Assembly: GCA_024681775.1 (NCBI GenBank)
Contig: JAILAF010000053.1
Coordinates: forward strand, 1 to 34,944
Reading direction: 5' to 3'
Length of the DNA: 34,944 bases
From: Lachnospiraceae bacterium
Lineage (GTDB): Bacteria > Bacillota > Clostridia > Lachnospirales > Lachnospiraceae
The translations under genes were made by a program, and so were the position numbers. Positions 34,482 to 34,944 of the stretch are shown one piece after another. Positions within the stretch are counted from its first letter, which is position 1; every line of letters begins with the position of its first letter. The notes under the pieces are model-generated. The model worked only from the letters and a program-made list of their open reading frames with translations, was not told the origin of the DNA and ran no database searches.

Positions 34482-34944
34482 GAATGACGGAAAGTGACGA
34501 GACGAAAAATGTGATCGAGCTGGCAGAAGTGGTGAAGGATTACGGCGACTTTCAGCTGGACCGGGTGAGCTTCTCCGTGCCGGAAGGCTCCGTGTGCGGC
34601 TTCATCGGTCAGAACGGGGCCGGCAAAACCACCACCATCAACCTGATCCTGGATATCATCTCCCGGGACAGCGGTGAGGTGAAGCTCTTCGGCGAGAACG
34701 TGGGTGCAGACAAGGCCTACCTCCGGGAAGATGTGGGCGTGGTCTTTGATGAGATGGGCTTCCACGATTTCATGACCGGCAGGGACATAAACCTGATGAT
34801 GAAAAACATTTACAAAAACTGGGACGAGACGGCCTTTTTCGACTACCTGAAGCGCTTCTCCCTGCCCTCCCGCAAGGCCTGCGGAGCCTTTTCCCGCGGC
34901 ATGCGGATGAAGCTGCAGATCGCCGTGGCCCTGTCCCACCATGC
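34478..34944 (+). CDS. ABC transporter ATP-binding protein, YtrB-like (truncated by window end)
   Basis: The first 155 codons of an ABC ATPase; the rest lies beyond the window. Walker A is GQNGAGKTTT (about residues 44-53), the Q-loop region VGVVFDEMGFHDFMTGRDI follows, and the signature region FSRGMRMKLQIAVALSHH is reached just before the edge. The sequence resembles YtrB/BcrA-like exporters, whose genes follow YtrA-type repressors. The start overlaps the repressor stop by 4 bases, so the two are translationally coupled and under the palindromic operator. A membrane permease gene is expected next. The gene is not broken, only cut by the window. Confidence 0.92.
   Translation, partial: MRMTESDETKNVIELAEVVKDYGDFQLDRVSFSVPEGSVCGFIGQNGAGKTTTINLILDIISRDSGEVKLFGENVGADKAYLREDVGVVFDEMGFHDFMTGRDINLMMKNIYKNWDETAFFDYLKRFSLPSRKACGAFSRGMRMKLQIAVALSHH

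Overview
The window reads as a chromosomal segment of a motile, anaerobic, fairly GC-rich member of the Clostridia, most likely Lachnospiraceae. This rests on the AGCS symporter, the PepC aminopeptidase, an [FeFe]-hydrogenase-domain chemoreceptor, the ChvE/Mms sugar transporter with a LytS/YesN-type regulator, abundant c-di-GMP and LytTR signalling, strong AGGAGG-type ribosome binding sites and T-run terminators. The assignment comes from gene content only. I found no rRNA, tRNA, CRISPR array, transposase or phage gene. No stretch without a gene exceeds about 250 bases.

Layout. (1) 92-3825, forward: a membrane chemoreceptor and a sodium/amino-acid symporter. (2) 7911-3907, reverse: an ECF-type membrane protein, then a soluble ferredoxin/[FeFe]-hydrogenase/chemoreceptor fusion followed closely by pepC. 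(3) 8156-11158, forward: a Gfo/Idh/MocA oxidoreductase, a macro-domain protein, a metallo-beta-lactamase-fold hydrolase and a PIN-like protein with a long Ala/Pro linker; then a separate YdcF/DUF218 membrane protein. (4) 12056-17267: a sugar-sensing operon with a membrane-anchored binding-protein sensor, a LytS/YesM-type kinase, a YesN/AraC-type regulator and a sugar-binding lipoprotein. (5) 17463-22510: the likely target, a ChvE-type lipoprotein, a double ATPase and two tandem permease paralogues. (6) 22638-24647: a seven-helix, double-PAS diguanylate cyclase. (7) 24851-33892: a six-gene operon that is the most unusual part of the window. (8) 34092 to the end: a YtrA-like GntR repressor with a palindromic operator over its promoter, overlapping a truncated ABC ATPase gene.

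The operon at 24851-33892 contains every part of a multistep phosphorelay. Two transmembrane hybrid kinases (His and Asp, no Hpt) and one free Hpt protein lead to a response regulator with a new-looking order: receiver, intact GGDEF with I-site, degenerate GGDEF that keeps an I-site motif, and a LytTR DNA-binding domain. It also encodes a DUF3021 membrane protein, the usual partner of LytTR regulators, and a DUF3798 lipoprotein that could present a ligand. One kinase has the five-residue amino-acid-binding signature of dCache_1 domains. I infer that an extracellular signal drives phosphotransfer to a protein that both makes c-di-GMP and binds DNA, with the degenerate GGDEF possibly reading the c-di-GMP back. 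I do not know a described system with this composition, but I could not search databases.
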